Of a DNA stretch of 20,502 nt, positions 9,680-18,808 are shown in pieces. This DNA is from Hypsibius dujardini (lineage: Eukaryota; Tardigrada; Eutardigrada; Parachela; Hypsibiidae). The notes under the pieces are model-generated. The model was given only the letters and a program-made list of their open reading frames with translations, had not been told where the DNA came from and did not search any database. The stretch lies in the NCBI GenBank assembly GCA_001579985.1, contig LRSR01012620.1, forward strand, positions 1 to 20,502, read 5' to 3'. Each line of letters opens with the position of its first letter. The stretch's first letter is position 1. The position numbers and the translations under genes were made by a program.

Positions 9680-10567
9680 TCATCCCAAAGCGACAGCAAG
9701 CGCAGCTCGTGCGGCGTTGATTGCGTCCGCGGCCAATCCGTCGGCCACGCCCACCGCCACCAGAGCCGCCGCAGTGGCCGCGTTCTCCGCAGTCAAGCGA
9801 GCCGCATCCGCGGGTGCATGAATGGCGATCCACACAGTCAAGGCCGCGGCTTCGGCGGTCCGAGCAGTCGCCAGGCCGTTATTAGCGACCACTTCCGTGG
9901 AAGAACCAACCGCGGCGGCAGCGACGAGCTGGGCCTTTGCGACTTTTGCACGGGCGTCCGACAAAGCCTTGTCGACGACCTTGGTTGCGATGACGTAGTT
10001 CTTGGCCGCAACGGCAAATGCGGATTTCTTGTTGGCTTGTATTCTGAGGTGGTCACTGGCATTTTTGGAGAGGGCCGCCGCAATGGCGCGCTCACAGGCT
10101 TCTTGCGGAGTTTTGACGTTACGATTGAAGCGACTGCATGAAACTGAATCCAAAGGGAGAAAGACATTTTAATAAATGTTTTAGTAATTTCGGTTGGTCA
10201 AGAGGCCTTCACTTTTTCTCTTGGGTTTTTTCGATGTATTTAATTTATGAATAATTTTTATTAATTAAAAAGGCATTCGGGTTTTCAATTTCATCTGGGA
10301 TTTATTTAGGCTAGTAATAATTTTGCTTATTGAAAAGCTTTGATTTTGATTGGTTTGGTTTTGTTTTTGGCACCAGCAACCTCAATGACGAGGTCCTAGG
10401 CTTCTTGGAATATTATTGAAATTATTATTAATGAAATTTTGGACTTGAAAATAATGATTTTAATTAGAAAACCTGTATAGCGTCGGGCCGCAGAAGAGTT
10501 AGCCTTTCTTACCTAGAGATACGGCCACTACAGCGGCAAAGAAAGTGAGGGCAATGAAGGACTGCAT
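9680..10567 (-). CDS. Secreted alanine-rich helical protein, copy A
   Basis: Two exons, 10567-10513 and 10143-9680, joined by a phase-1 intron of 369 bp (CTAG|GTAAGA ... GGATTCAG|TTTC), encode 172 residues. Exon 1 encodes a signal peptide, MQSFIALTFFAAVVAVSLG. The mature part begins near VSCSRFNRN. A Cys in TPQEAC is shared by all copies, and copy A has an extra Cys in SCS. The C-terminal 70 residues are about 40% Ala, with no proline except in HAPAD, and should form long helices. Blocks TAEAAALTVW and TAENAATAAA begin 22 residues apart. I do not recognise the family. Alanine-rich helices with 11-residue spacing occur in type I antifreeze and LEA-like proteins, but this is only a resemblance; a cuticle, adhesive or stress role is open. 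A TATA-like box lies about 105 bases upstream of the ATG. Confidence 0.82.
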
Positions 10568-10670
10568 GATGGTTGGTTTCAAGAATTTGTTGGGAGAAAT
10601 TTGTTTGCCGTTTAGAGAAAAAGATTAAAAGATGCAAGAGGTTGATGCTGTTATTCGAAAAATGTACCTG

Positions 10671-10680
10671 TATATATATA
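10671..10680 (-). promoter_or_regulatory. TATA-like box of copy A
   Basis: TATATATATA lies about 105 bases upstream of the copy A start codon. The same position carries TATATAAAC in copy B and TATATATACA in copy C. In all three it is followed upstream by GGCGCGTCTGTA, so the core promoter duplicated with the genes. Confidence 0.5.
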
Positions 10681-11222
10681 GAAAATATCGGCGCGTCTGT
10701 AGCAGAAGGTTGTGTACTGGTACCGCGTAATCAGCAGCGGCGGTTTCCTTCCTGTCGTTATTACTATTGTTGAGTGCCTTAGTTCGCCGTCTTTGACGAC
10801 CCGAGCATTAAAGCCGCTTTCCATCCAAATGATTCGCACATACTGGATCGTCCAAGATTCAACTTTGAGTCTCTTATCGTTTGGGAATTCTCATAATGGT
10901 TTCGAGAAAAAATGTCAGTGTTATTTGAAACGGGCATTTTTTTCGAAATTGGAAACCTAGCTAGTTCGGAAGGGTTAACCCTGATCCTGTTTGGAATCCT
11001 CGACCCGCTCTTCGTCCCCTTCGTTCGTGCGGAATGAGCACAACAGAGAAAGGGTATTTCTAAGGGGCTGTAAAATGAGATATATACAAAACAAGATAGC
11101 GCCTTGTGTCGGCTCAAGGGTTCCCCCAAAAATTATTGGGTAAAAAGAATCCCCAGATGTAGTTTCGGAATATGAAATTGTTGTGGCAAATTTCGCAGCA
11201 ACCGCATGACCGATGGAAACAA
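10681..11222. repeat. Duplicated upstream block of copy A
   Basis: This 5' flank is shared with copies B and C, including CGGCGGTTTCCTTCCTGTCG, TTGTTGAGTGCCTTAGTTCG, CTCGACCCGCTCTTCGTCCC and CATGACCGATG. Similarity to B stops at about 11222, where B and C continue with ATCCGATTTTACGG and A does not. No convincing gene is seen in the block; it may contain upstream regulatory DNA. Confidence 0.75.
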
Positions 11223-11934
11223 TAGTTTGTCGGTCTCTGAATTTTATTCCACTTCACGACGAACCTAAGGTATGCAACAGTTTGATAAGCCTTTGCAAAG
11301 CTTTTTGGCAACCTTCGCAACTCATAATAAATCATTTAGAAACCACGTAATATTAAAACCTTGTCGGCACATTATTAGAGTGATACACTTGAGATGCGAA
11401 AAAATGAACGGTGAACAGGCTAGACCGAAAATAAAATTGTGACGGTATATACGTGGGTCTTTGATGCTCACGGGGTTGCCTGGCCCCGCCCTCCAAAGGG
11501 CGTGCACTGAGGCGGAGGAAAGGGGCGCTGGCTTTAGGTGACAATGGGGTGGGATTGCCGATACGTGTTTGAGAATGAAAGTATCGATTACACAACGTAC
11601 GACGTGCATTGTTATTTCAAAGAGAACTTCAAATGTGCTTGATCTCTTAGCGGAATTCGTCATCAAACTTGATGATGACCTTATCAACGTAATCTAAACG
11701 TTTTGTATGACGAGAAGGTAATGTACTCGGTGAACTTTTTGCGGATATCTGTTTGAAGCGTTCAAACGAAAAAGGATTTTATGAGACTTCACAAAGAACG
11801 TTTAGAGATGCTCAAGGCTGCCGTCTCCTATATCATGATTTGGGTTGACTGACTCATGGGGACGTGGTAAATCTCGTGCATGTTTGTATGGAAAAAAAGG
11901 TTCAAAAGTGTCATTGTTTAAACATTGGTCAGAG
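11223..11934. other. Unique stretch between copies A and B
   Basis: This is not shared with the other array units. Several short frames overlap on the minus strand (for example 11322-11687), but none shows a domain pattern. I see nothing I can name. It probably marks a deletion or insertion that removed the right end of unit A. Confidence 0.4.
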
Positions 11935-12240
11935 TCACCTGGAAGGGCTAAGAGTGCAGGACGGTTGTACTGCTAGGAGGTGCCGAGCAGAGAAGGTGGG
12001 GGGGGGTTGCGCAATCTGGGTTAAGGGTTTCTTCGACTTCAGCCAGTGCCAAATTTTCAGCACGTCTCCGAAGAGTAGGCCCAGGGATCCTACCTCCTCG
12101 CTAGTCATCAGCTTGACATCAGAGCCCGATGTGAACCCGGCTTCTTCCAAAGCTTTTGCTGCTTTAGGGATTTTCCGTTCCAGAATTTCCTACCACTGAG
12201 GAACGCGGAGGAGCTTGAGCCTGTCACTAGTGTATGGCAT
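11935..12240 (-). pseudogene. Fragment with a SAM-like pattern, broken by an in-frame stop
   Basis: On the minus strand one frame runs from an ATG at 12240 to 11935 with a single internal TAG near 12190. After the stop it reads EILERKIPKAAKALEEAGF, then SDVKLMTSEEVGSLGL and LKIWHWLKS. The pattern 'GF.S..DV..(L/M)T.EEV..LGL..G..LKI..WL' resembles the last helices of a SAM domain, a small protein-interaction fold. It could be an exon remnant, with CAGTGGTAG as an acceptor, or a piece of a mobile-element protein. Copies B and C have no counterpart. The downstream part (IAQPPPTFSARHLL) looks non-coding. Confidence 0.35.
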
Positions 12241-12480
12241 GTTTGCAGGCGGGGGTTAAAAATTACGGTAAAAAAATAGACAGTTTCACAAAACGAGATG
12301 AGAAGAACCGCATTGTGAAAGAAGGAAACTGTAAAAAATTAAAGGCGTGCAACGCTATTAATAGTCGCACCGAACCGCACGCGTACAATTCGAAGCATTC
12401 GGCGAAACGTGAACGGTTGAAACACTGAGAGGGCGTGGTCCGGCGAGAAAAATTACGGAGACGTCTTCAATAGTTATATG
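12241..12480. other. Remainder of the unique stretch before unit B
   Basis: No gene seen. Similarity to the 3' flank of copy A begins at about 12500 (CATAACTGGT, TGGTCAATCGAAATATGGTG) and continues to the copy B stop codon. Confidence 0.4.
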
Positions 12481-12848
12481 CAGATTTAGGAAACTAAATT
12501 TTTCTCATTACAACATAACTGGTGAAGCAAATGGTCAATCGAAATATGGTGTTTCGAATTTTTGATTTTTCAAATTATATTTTAACTTCAAAAATTGGTT
12601 GACTTTTGCAAGACTGACGCCGCCGTTTATAAATGAAAAATGGATAATGGCTAATCATGTGCGTCAAATTCGTTGCGTTGTCTTATGGAAACGTCATACT
12701 TCCGCGCGTTTTAACAATACCAAATAAAATCGCTGGGTGTGAGAAGCGAATTCTCAAAAGACATTGCAGAATACTAAACATCATCCTAGTTCGTCGCAAT
12801 AAAACAAGAGTTGCCCCAAAAAGAATGATGACGATTTAAACCGCCTTT

Positions 12849-13460
12849 TCATCCCAAAGCGACAGTAAGCGCAGCTCGTGCGGCGTTGATTGCGTCCGCG
12901 GCCAATCCGTCGGCTACGCCCACCGCTACCAGGGCCGCCGCAGTGGCCGCGTTCTCCGCGGTCAAGCGAGCCGCATCCGCGGGTGCATGAATGGCGATCC
13001 ACACAGTCAGGGCAGCGGCTTCGGCGGTCCGAGCAGTCGCCAGGCCGTTATTAGCGACCACTTCTGTGGCAGATCCAAGCGCGGCAGCAGCGACGAGCCC
13101 GGCCTGTTCGACGTTGGCACGGGCGTCCGACAGGGCCTTGTCGACGACCTCGGTCGCAGTGATGTGAACCTGGGCCGCAACGGCAAATGCAGATTCCTTG
13201 TTGGCTTGTATTTGGACGTGATCGCTGACCTTTTTGGAGAGGGCCGCAACAATGGCGTCGGCACAGGCTTCTTGCGGAGTTTCGGCGTTGCGACTGAAGC
13301 GGCTGCCTGAAACTGCATTCACAGGGAGAAAGACATTAATATTTTGATTTTCGTTTTTAGCAACAGCGAGCTCGTAGGCTTCTTCAAGTATTATTGAAAT
13401 TAATATTTCTTAAATTTGGCACTTAAATTTTTCATTAAATTAAATTAAATTTTATTTTAA

Positions 13461-13493
<33 letters not shown>

Positions 13494-13588
13494 GTTTATA
13501 ACGTCGGGCCACAGAAGAGTTAGCCTTTCTTACCTAGAGATACGGCCACTACAGCGGCAAAGAAAGTGAGGGCGATGAAGGACTGCAT
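12849..13588 (-). CDS. Secreted alanine-rich helical protein, copy B
   Basis: Two exons, 13588-13534 and 13312-12849, with a phase-1 intron of 221 bp (CTAG|GTAAGA ... GAATGCAG|TTTC), encode 172 residues. The signal peptide is identical to copy A. The mature part starts near VSGSRFSRN, so the extra Cys of copy A is Gly here, leaving the single Cys of TPQEAC. The N-terminal half differs from A at many residues (for example VHITATEVV against NYVIATKVV). The last 70 residues differ by only one residue (LTVALG against LAVALG). The intron carries a run of 26 T. The promoter has the best TATA box of the three (TATATAAAC on the minus strand). A 133-bp MITE lies 155 bases upstream of the ATG. Function unknown, as for copy A. 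Confidence 0.82.
13462..13487. repeat. Run of 26 T in the copy B intron
   Basis: An uninterrupted T run (plus strand) sits in the intron of copy B, next to AT-rich sequence. On the transcribed strand it is a poly-A run and could be the remnant tail of a retroposed sequence. It partly accounts for the intron being longer than that of copy C. Confidence 0.85.
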
Positions 13589-13691
13589 GATGGTTGGTTT
13601 CAAGGATTTGTTGAGAGAAAGTTGTTTGCTGTTTAGAGAAAAAGATTAAGAGATGCAAGAGGTTGATGCTGTTATTCGAAAAATGTGCCTG

Positions 13692-13699
13692 TTTATATA
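13692..13699 (-). promoter_or_regulatory. TATA box of copy B
   Basis: TATATAAA on the minus strand lies about 105 bases upstream of the copy B start codon. It corresponds in position to the TATA-like boxes of copies A and C. Confidence 0.6.
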
Positions 13700-13743
13700 C
13701 CAAAAAAATTGGCGCGTCTGTAGCAGAAGGTTGTGTACCGGTA

Positions 13744-13876
13744 CTGTAGGGTCTCGACCACTTGGTGCCATATTTTAATGACCTCCGTATATCATAACTG
13801 CAGGGTAACACAGTGTGTGAAGGCATGTTATACGGGTCGGTCTACAAATCAGCACCAAATGGTCGAGACTCTACAG
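13744..13876. mobile_element. 133-bp Tc1/mariner-like MITE inserted upstream of copy B
   Basis: The ends match as inverted repeats over 25 bases with two mismatches: CTGTAGGGTCTCGACCACTT on the left and CTGTAGAGTCTCGACCATTT on the inverted right. TA flanks both sides (13742-13743 and 13877-13878). Copies A and C lack it. In A the same place reads GGTACCGCGTAA, which is the empty site when one TA and the element are removed from B (GGTACTGCGTAA). This shows insertion into TA with duplication, as Tc1/mariner transposases do. Confidence 0.9.
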
Positions 13877-13878
13877 TA

Positions 13879-14445
13879 CTGCGTAACACGCAGCGGCGGT
13901 TTCCTTCCTGTCGTTATTACTATTGTTGAGTGCCTTAGTTCGCCGACTTTGACGACTCGAGCAATAAAGCCGCTTTCCATCCAAATTGTTCTCACATACC
14001 GGAGCGTCGAGGATTCAACTTTAATTTGGGGCTCTTATCGTTTGGGAATTCTCAAAATGGTTTAGAGAAACGATGTCAATGTCATTTGAAACAGGATTTT
14101 TTTTCGAAATTGAAAGCCTAGTTAGTTCGGAAGGTTTAACCCTGACCCTGTTTGGAATCCTCGACCCGCTCTTCGTCCCCTTCGTTCGTGCGGAATGAGC
14201 ATAACAGAAAGGGTATTCCTAAGGGGCGGTAAAATGGGGTATGTACAAACAAGATAGCGGCTTTTGTGTGGGCTCAAAGGTTAATCCAAAAATTATTGGG
14301 TGAAAAGAATCACCAGATGTAGTTTCAGAATATGAAATTGTTGTGGCATATTTCGCAGTGTTCGTATGACCGATGAAAACAAATCCGATTTTACGGTCAG
14401 GTGTTTTCGAACTCGTTATTGAAGGTTCGGGTCGTTAGTTGTACA
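13879..14445. repeat. Duplicated upstream block of copy B
   Basis: Shared with the blocks at 10732-11222 and 19818-20370. It continues past the point where unit A breaks off, through TCCGATTTTACGG, TTTTCGAACTCG and AGAAGGTTCGGGTCG-like sequence, which C also has. No gene recognised. Confidence 0.75.
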
Positions 14446-14582
14446 TGTGTCTGTGTCTGTGTCTGTGTCTGTGTCTGGTCTGTGTCTGTGTCTGTGTCTG
14501 TGTCTGTGTCGGTGTCCATGTCTGTGTTTGTGACTGTGTCTGTTTTCGTCTCTGTGTATGTGTACTTGTGTCTGTCCTTGTT
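14446..14582. repeat. (TGTGTC)n-type microsatellite
   Basis: A run of CTGTGT hexamers with variants. It reads as long open frames on both strands because of its composition. Copy C has a short, degenerate counterpart at about 20376-20430. Confidence 0.9.
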
Positions 14583-14954
14583 TTTGTGTGCCTGTTTATG
14601 CATGCGCTCTGTGGTTATGTCTGAAAGTTTGGTGTCCATATTTTATGTTAGTCCGCGCCGATGGAAGGGGGAGTGTTGTTCATGAGTTTACGAATCTGAT
14701 TTCCGGCCAGGCATTTTCGTTCAATAGGTGGGGACACTGCATAACTAATTAATCGGTAATTAAATACTAGGATAATAAGAAATGCTAACAAGGGAGATTA
14801 GCATCAAGTCACAGTCAGCGTTCCGGTCCCGCAGGTTTGGAGCAACCTGGGCATGCGTGCAGTAATAACGAACAGGCGGGTGGACACGCAGACGAACGCA
14901 GTCAATCAGACAGACAGGCTAGGCTCATTAGCTGATAAACTGACAGACACGTAT
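14583..14954. other. Unit junction and AT-rich spacer
   Basis: This contains the junction block (TTAGTCCGCGCCGATGG at about 14647, then CGAATCTGATTTCCGGCCAG) equivalent to 9060-9140, followed by AT-rich sequence leading into the (GACA)n tract. No gene seen. Confidence 0.6.
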
Positions 14955-14956
14955 GC

Positions 14957-14999
<43 letters not shown>
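14955..14999. repeat. (GACA)n microsatellite left of VIPAS39
   Basis: A clean CAGA/GACA run on the plus strand. It occupies the same place in the duplicated unit as the tract at 9262-9372, but VIPAS39-flanking DNA follows it instead of the next alanine-rich copy. Confidence 0.9.
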
Positions 15000-15586
15000 T
15001 AAACAAGCAGACATACAGACTAATTCACTTAATATAATTATAGATATAAAGATATTTCATTTTAAAATTTATTTTAAATGCTGAAAAAGTGACTTTTCCA
15101 ATAAATAAAATAAGCTTTCTTTACCAGTAGACGTAAATTCAAGTCACATTTTGTTTGAATTAAAATTGGTGATTTGAGCAACATTACTGCGAAACTTAAA
15201 ACTTAATTTTGAGCAGAAGTTACTAACCCATTACTCGGCAGGCCGCACGCCAGCGGCGCACGTCTGGCTGATCTGACACTGTGGAGCGGAGCGGAAAGAC
15301 TTCGAACGGAGCGGAAAGACTTCGAACGGAGCGGAACACGAGTGAATTGATTCCTTGATTGTCGTATAATCAACTGAGTTTTCAGTTTTTTTCCGTAGCA
15401 ATTGAATTGTTTTATTTTATTGCTTTCATATTTTCAGTTGTCATTGATCATCTGCTATAATTTATTATTTTCACTGTCATACTTACACGTATCGAAATCG
15501 AATCAGCCCCACGATTTTACCATCTTCAAATATTTTTCTGTTCTTCTTCTCGATTCTCTTACTGACTAATCAAGCAATCAACTGAA
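15000..15586 (+). promoter_or_regulatory. Upstream region of VIPAS39 with a 20-bp tandem repeat
   Basis: At 15287-15336 the unit CGGAGCGGAAAGACTTCGAA occurs twice exactly and then for half a unit. It follows a GC-rich patch (15240-15285), while the rest is AT-rich. No TATA box is obvious. The GC-rich, TATA-less character suits a housekeeping promoter. The repeat itself may be regulatory or just a short duplication. Confidence 0.45.
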
Positions 15587-17228
15587 ATGGCTGACGACGA
15601 AGACTACTGGAATTCCACGTTGACTGCCAAGCCGTTTGACTTTGACGCCATCGACGATTCCAGCGGCGGAGGCAGCGTCAGTCGTCTCTTTGGTGTTTCC
15701 CATCAAGGCGCAGCGTCGAAGCGCCACGACGAGCTCAGCATCCCCGATGACGTCCGCAGCGTCACTTCCGAGGAATCCCCCAGCGTGCGCTCCGATTTCG
15801 GCGATGAAGACATTCCACCACGTGCACCCAGTCAAACAACATCTTTAGCTTCACGAACGAGCTCTCATTTGATGGGTAGTAGCCCGCCGGCCGTTGAGAC
15901 CATCACGAGTTCTCTTGTTGCGACGGTGTCTCCGCCAAGTTCGACCACATCAACAGCGGGCCAATCAATCAAGCGAGCACTGGCCAAGACGCTGCACCCG
16001 TCGCTGTCTTCAACCAGCACGCCCACTACAAATGGTAAGTGGATTGAGGTTGATTTGATGATTTTGTCTTTTAAAATTATTTTTCATGTATTTTTGCGGA
16101 CCGGGTGATGATTCTAGCCTGGTTTGATGGTTGGACGTTCGTATTTGTAGACGATGGAGATTTAGTGGGATTTTCAGTGAACTTTGTCCGATTGATTGAT
16201 CTCTTGAATTACACACATGGCCACAATACTGGGTGCTTGGCTCAAACGCGGGCCACCCAATTTTGCTTGCGCTCAATCTAAGAGTGGTTCAAACTCTGCC
16301 ACCCAGTAATCTGGCCACGTGTGTATTCGTTGGTTATTGTGGTTTTTGCTGTGTGCGAATGACTTGCGGTTGATTACTGGATTGAAGCGAGTGCCTAATA
16401 AGTGTCGCTCAGCTGTTATAGCAGAAAGTTCCATATTAAATGGTTGAGTAATTTTAAATTGTCAAGAGTACCGTAAATTACACACGTGGCGAAAATTCCG
16501 CGCTAACCGAGTTAGGCTATTTTACTGGGATGTATGATTTCGTACATAAAGTTAATTTCGAATTTGTGACTTTTAGATACAGTACTAGTAATAATGATAA
16601 TACACACGTGGCAAAAACTTTGCGCTGACCGAATTAAACATTTCAACTCGACGGCTGTGTATAAGAGCCATGCACGAGTATAATGGCTTAACTCGATTAG
16701 CGCAAGATTTTTGCCACGTGTATATATCGCTGTTTTACTGTAGAACTGGCATTTCGGCCGCGTCTCGGATCCTCCTCCTCCTCCCACCACAGTCAACTGT
16801 CCGCCGAGGTGCAGTACCTCAAACGGAATCTGGAGGTATCTCGCAAAGACCAATGGATCAGAATCACACCGCGCGAGATGGTTTGGCGTATCATGCGTAA
16901 CAAACCCTTCAGCCTGGAGAACTACCGGAGCATCGAGGAGAAGGTCGCGCTGCTGGACCAGGCGCTGAATCTCCACGACACCAATGCCATTTTGATTGCC
17001 ATTTTGCACTTGAAGAATACGCTGAGTTTGGCGTTGTTCGTCGAAGAGATGGCCAAGAAGCCGGATGCGGTGGATCAGTATTTGGAATACCTCAAGGAGG
17101 ATGGGTGCTATCAGGAATGCCTGGATTTCCTCGAGCGTCTCGGTCGCACAGGTTTGTCTTTTCAAACGAAGGCCAACATATAAGATGGCAGACAGGCAGA
17201 CATCAGACAATTATACAGACAGACAGAC

Positions 17229-17277
<49 letters not shown>

Positions 17278-18582
17278 GGCAGGCAGGCAGACAGGCACGC
17301 AGGCACGCAGGCACGCAGGCACGCAGGCAGGCAGGCAGGCAGGCAGGCAGACAGACAGACAGACAGATAGTCGGATAGACAGTGGGATAGACAGTCAGGC
17401 AACCGAAATTCGATCTAAAGTGCAAATTCCTATTTCAGATCAGGTTGCATTCCTTCAGTTTGAGATGGCCTTGCTGTCGCCCGACATTGTCACCCAAATC
17501 AAAGACCTGGACCTGGCCGTACGTCGCCAGCCCTTACCAACCGCCACTCGACCCTCCGACCTTCCACACATAAAAAAATACCGGTCTCTGTTAGAAATCC
17601 AGCGCCCGATCGAAGAACACGACGAAAAGGCCGCAAGAGACCCTAGGAACGAAGCCTTCGCTCAACATCCCCGAAAGTCCATCCTGGGGCTCTCCCTCGT
17701 ACAGACACTCTTTTATTGCTGCTTATACCATTTCGACAAACCGGAAACGAGCTTTTGCAGTCCGCTGTTTCTGCGGAAAACTTTCGCCATCACGGAGAAG
17801 CAGTTTCTGTGGACGGCGTTGAGTGCATTGGCCAAGACACAAAAGTGGACTGAGATCCAGGTTGATTGATTGATTGATTTGAGTTTTGGTTGACTTTTTA
17901 TTCAACTTCTTTAATGTTGGAAAATGTAAAAATGTTGTAATGTAATTTAAATTCGGGAATTAAAAATAAATTAAAAATATTATAAAATTGAAATATATAT
18001 ATAATTAAATAATAAAATAAAACCTCATTTAAATTGCATTAAAAATTTATTTTAAATATTTTGCCTAGATAATATGAAGAAGCTATTAATTTAATCTTGT
18101 AATTTTACATTAAAATTTAATAATATGCATGAGTCGAAAATTGATTAAATCTAAGTCATCTGAAGCTTCTTTTTGATCGAATCAATTTAAACTTAAAAGT
18201 GCTTAGCTTTTTCTTCTTTTTTTAAAGTTTTTTTTTTAAATTTAATACGAGCGTTTTTATTTTGCAGGCACTGCTGACGGATAAGACCAGCTGGTTCGGT
18301 CAGCCCAAGCCGAAAGCGGTGATCGGGTTCGATCGAGTGGTGGACACGCTTCTCCGCAGCGGCACGCCCCCGGATGTCTTGGCCTACTACCTGCGTCTGA
18401 TTGAGGACCCGGAAGTACGGTTGCAGTATAGTTTACGCTGTAAATGCCACAGTGTGACCATTGATACGTTTGCTGCGTTGAAAGATTTCGAGAAGCTGCA
18501 GGAGTATGCTGGTCGCTTTGACTCCGGCTCCGATGAGTATCGGTATTGCCAGCAGATCCTGCAGAAAGTTACTGTGCGCTGA
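15587..18582 (+). CDS. VIPAS39: VIPAS39 / SPE-39 (VIPAR) homologue, complete, four exons, 530 aa
   Basis: Exons 15587-16034, 16744-17151, 17439-17860 and 18268-18582 join in frame (1593 nt) across GT-AG introns. The product partners VPS33B in the CHEVI complex, which acts in endosome-to-lysosome traffic, lysosome-related organelles and apical recycling; the nematode protein is SPE-39. Sequence support: the start MADDEDYWN matches the EEEYWNS opening of vertebrate VIPAS39; residues 10-160 are Ser/Thr-rich; then PFSLENYRSIEEKVALLDQA, ILHLKNTLS and QYLEYLKEDG in exon 2; AFAQHPRKSILGLSLVQTLF and YHFDKPETSF in exon 3; SWFGQPKPKAVIGF and CHSVTIDTFAALKDFEKLQE in exon 4. These follow the order of the Vps16 C-terminal-like region. 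Human VIPAS39 has 493 residues. Exon 2 starts at 16744 (TTTTACTGTAG|AA) because the later CCACCACAG gives the wrong phase. Intron 2 carries a (GACA)n tract that stays open in one frame and could mislead gene prediction. Confidence 0.95.
16211..16324. mobile_element. 114-bp MITE (CACACRTGGCCA family) in VIPAS39 intron 1
   Basis: The left end ACACACATGGCCACAATACT and the inverted right end ACACACGTGGCCAGATTACT, both continuing GGGTG, form 25-bp terminal inverted repeats with few mismatches. The interior matches the reverse complement of the element at 6531-6646. TA-like bases flank the ends (TTACACAC, GTGTGTATT), which suggests a TA target. Confidence 0.8.
16481..16722. mobile_element. Second MITE family (CACACGTGGC..AAA) with a truncated extra end
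   Basis: A complete element spans about 16601-16722. Its left end ACACGTGGCAAAAACTTTGC and the inverted right end ACACGTGGCAAAAATCTTGC continue as GCT(G/A)A(C/T)CGA(A/G)TTAA, about 34 bp with few mismatches. A second left end, CACACGTGGCGAAAATTCCG followed by CGCTAACCGAGTTA, lies at 16481-16514 without a nearby partner. This suggests a truncated or nested copy. The right end finishes about 20 bases before the VIPAS39 exon 2 acceptor. Confidence 0.8.
17215..17388. repeat. (GACA)n / (GGCA)n microsatellite in VIPAS39 intron 2
   Basis: A GACA run followed by GGCA and GGCACGCA units and a further GACA run fills most of intron 2 (17152-17438). It is the longest of the four GACA tracts in the window, and all four are in the same orientation. 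Confidence 0.92.
17861..18267 (+). other. VIPAS39 intron 3
   Basis: Very AT-rich 407-bp intron between CAG|GTTGAT and TTTTGCAG|GCA. Nothing else recognised in it. Confidence 0.8.
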
Positions 18583-18682
18583 ACTCAACATGTGTACTGC
18601 TTTCTTATTTCGTTCCTTGGTATTTAACGCGAAAATATGACGGAGTTTTATGATTATGATAATTTATACAAATTAACATTTA

Positions 18683-18688
18683 AATAAA
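18683..18688 (+). promoter_or_regulatory. Poly(A) signal of VIPAS39
   Basis: AATAAA lies 101 bases past the VIPAS39 stop and just before the next (GACA)n tract. The 3' UTR is therefore short, and the transcript should end close to the array boundary. Confidence 0.75.
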
Positions 18689-18720
18689 GTTTTATTCTTC
18701 CGCCTCTCCCGATCACCACC

Positions 18721-18744
18721 ACAGACAGACAGACAGACATACAT

Positions 18745-18797
<53 letters not shown>

Positions 18798-18808
18798 GCA
18801 GACAGACG
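18721..18808. repeat. (GACA)n microsatellite right of VIPAS39
   Basis: Plus-strand GACA run interrupted by CATACATA. It is followed at about 18838 by AAAATCGGCCACATTTTATC, the same block that follows the tract beside copy A. It therefore forms the left part of unit C. Confidence 0.92.

Noticed and set aside
14397-14752. Several long frames on both strands in the TGTGTC repeat, and Cys/Leu/Ser-repeat frames in the GACA tracts
   Set aside because: Microsatellite frames are open in several phases because of their period. No flanking domains or start context were seen.
17105-17438. Continuous frame through the (GACA)n tract joining VIPAS39 exons 2 and 3
   Set aside because: The repeat has no stop in this frame, but the VIPAS39 similarity jumps from GRT to DQVAF with good GT and AG sites at 17152 and 17438, so this is intron.
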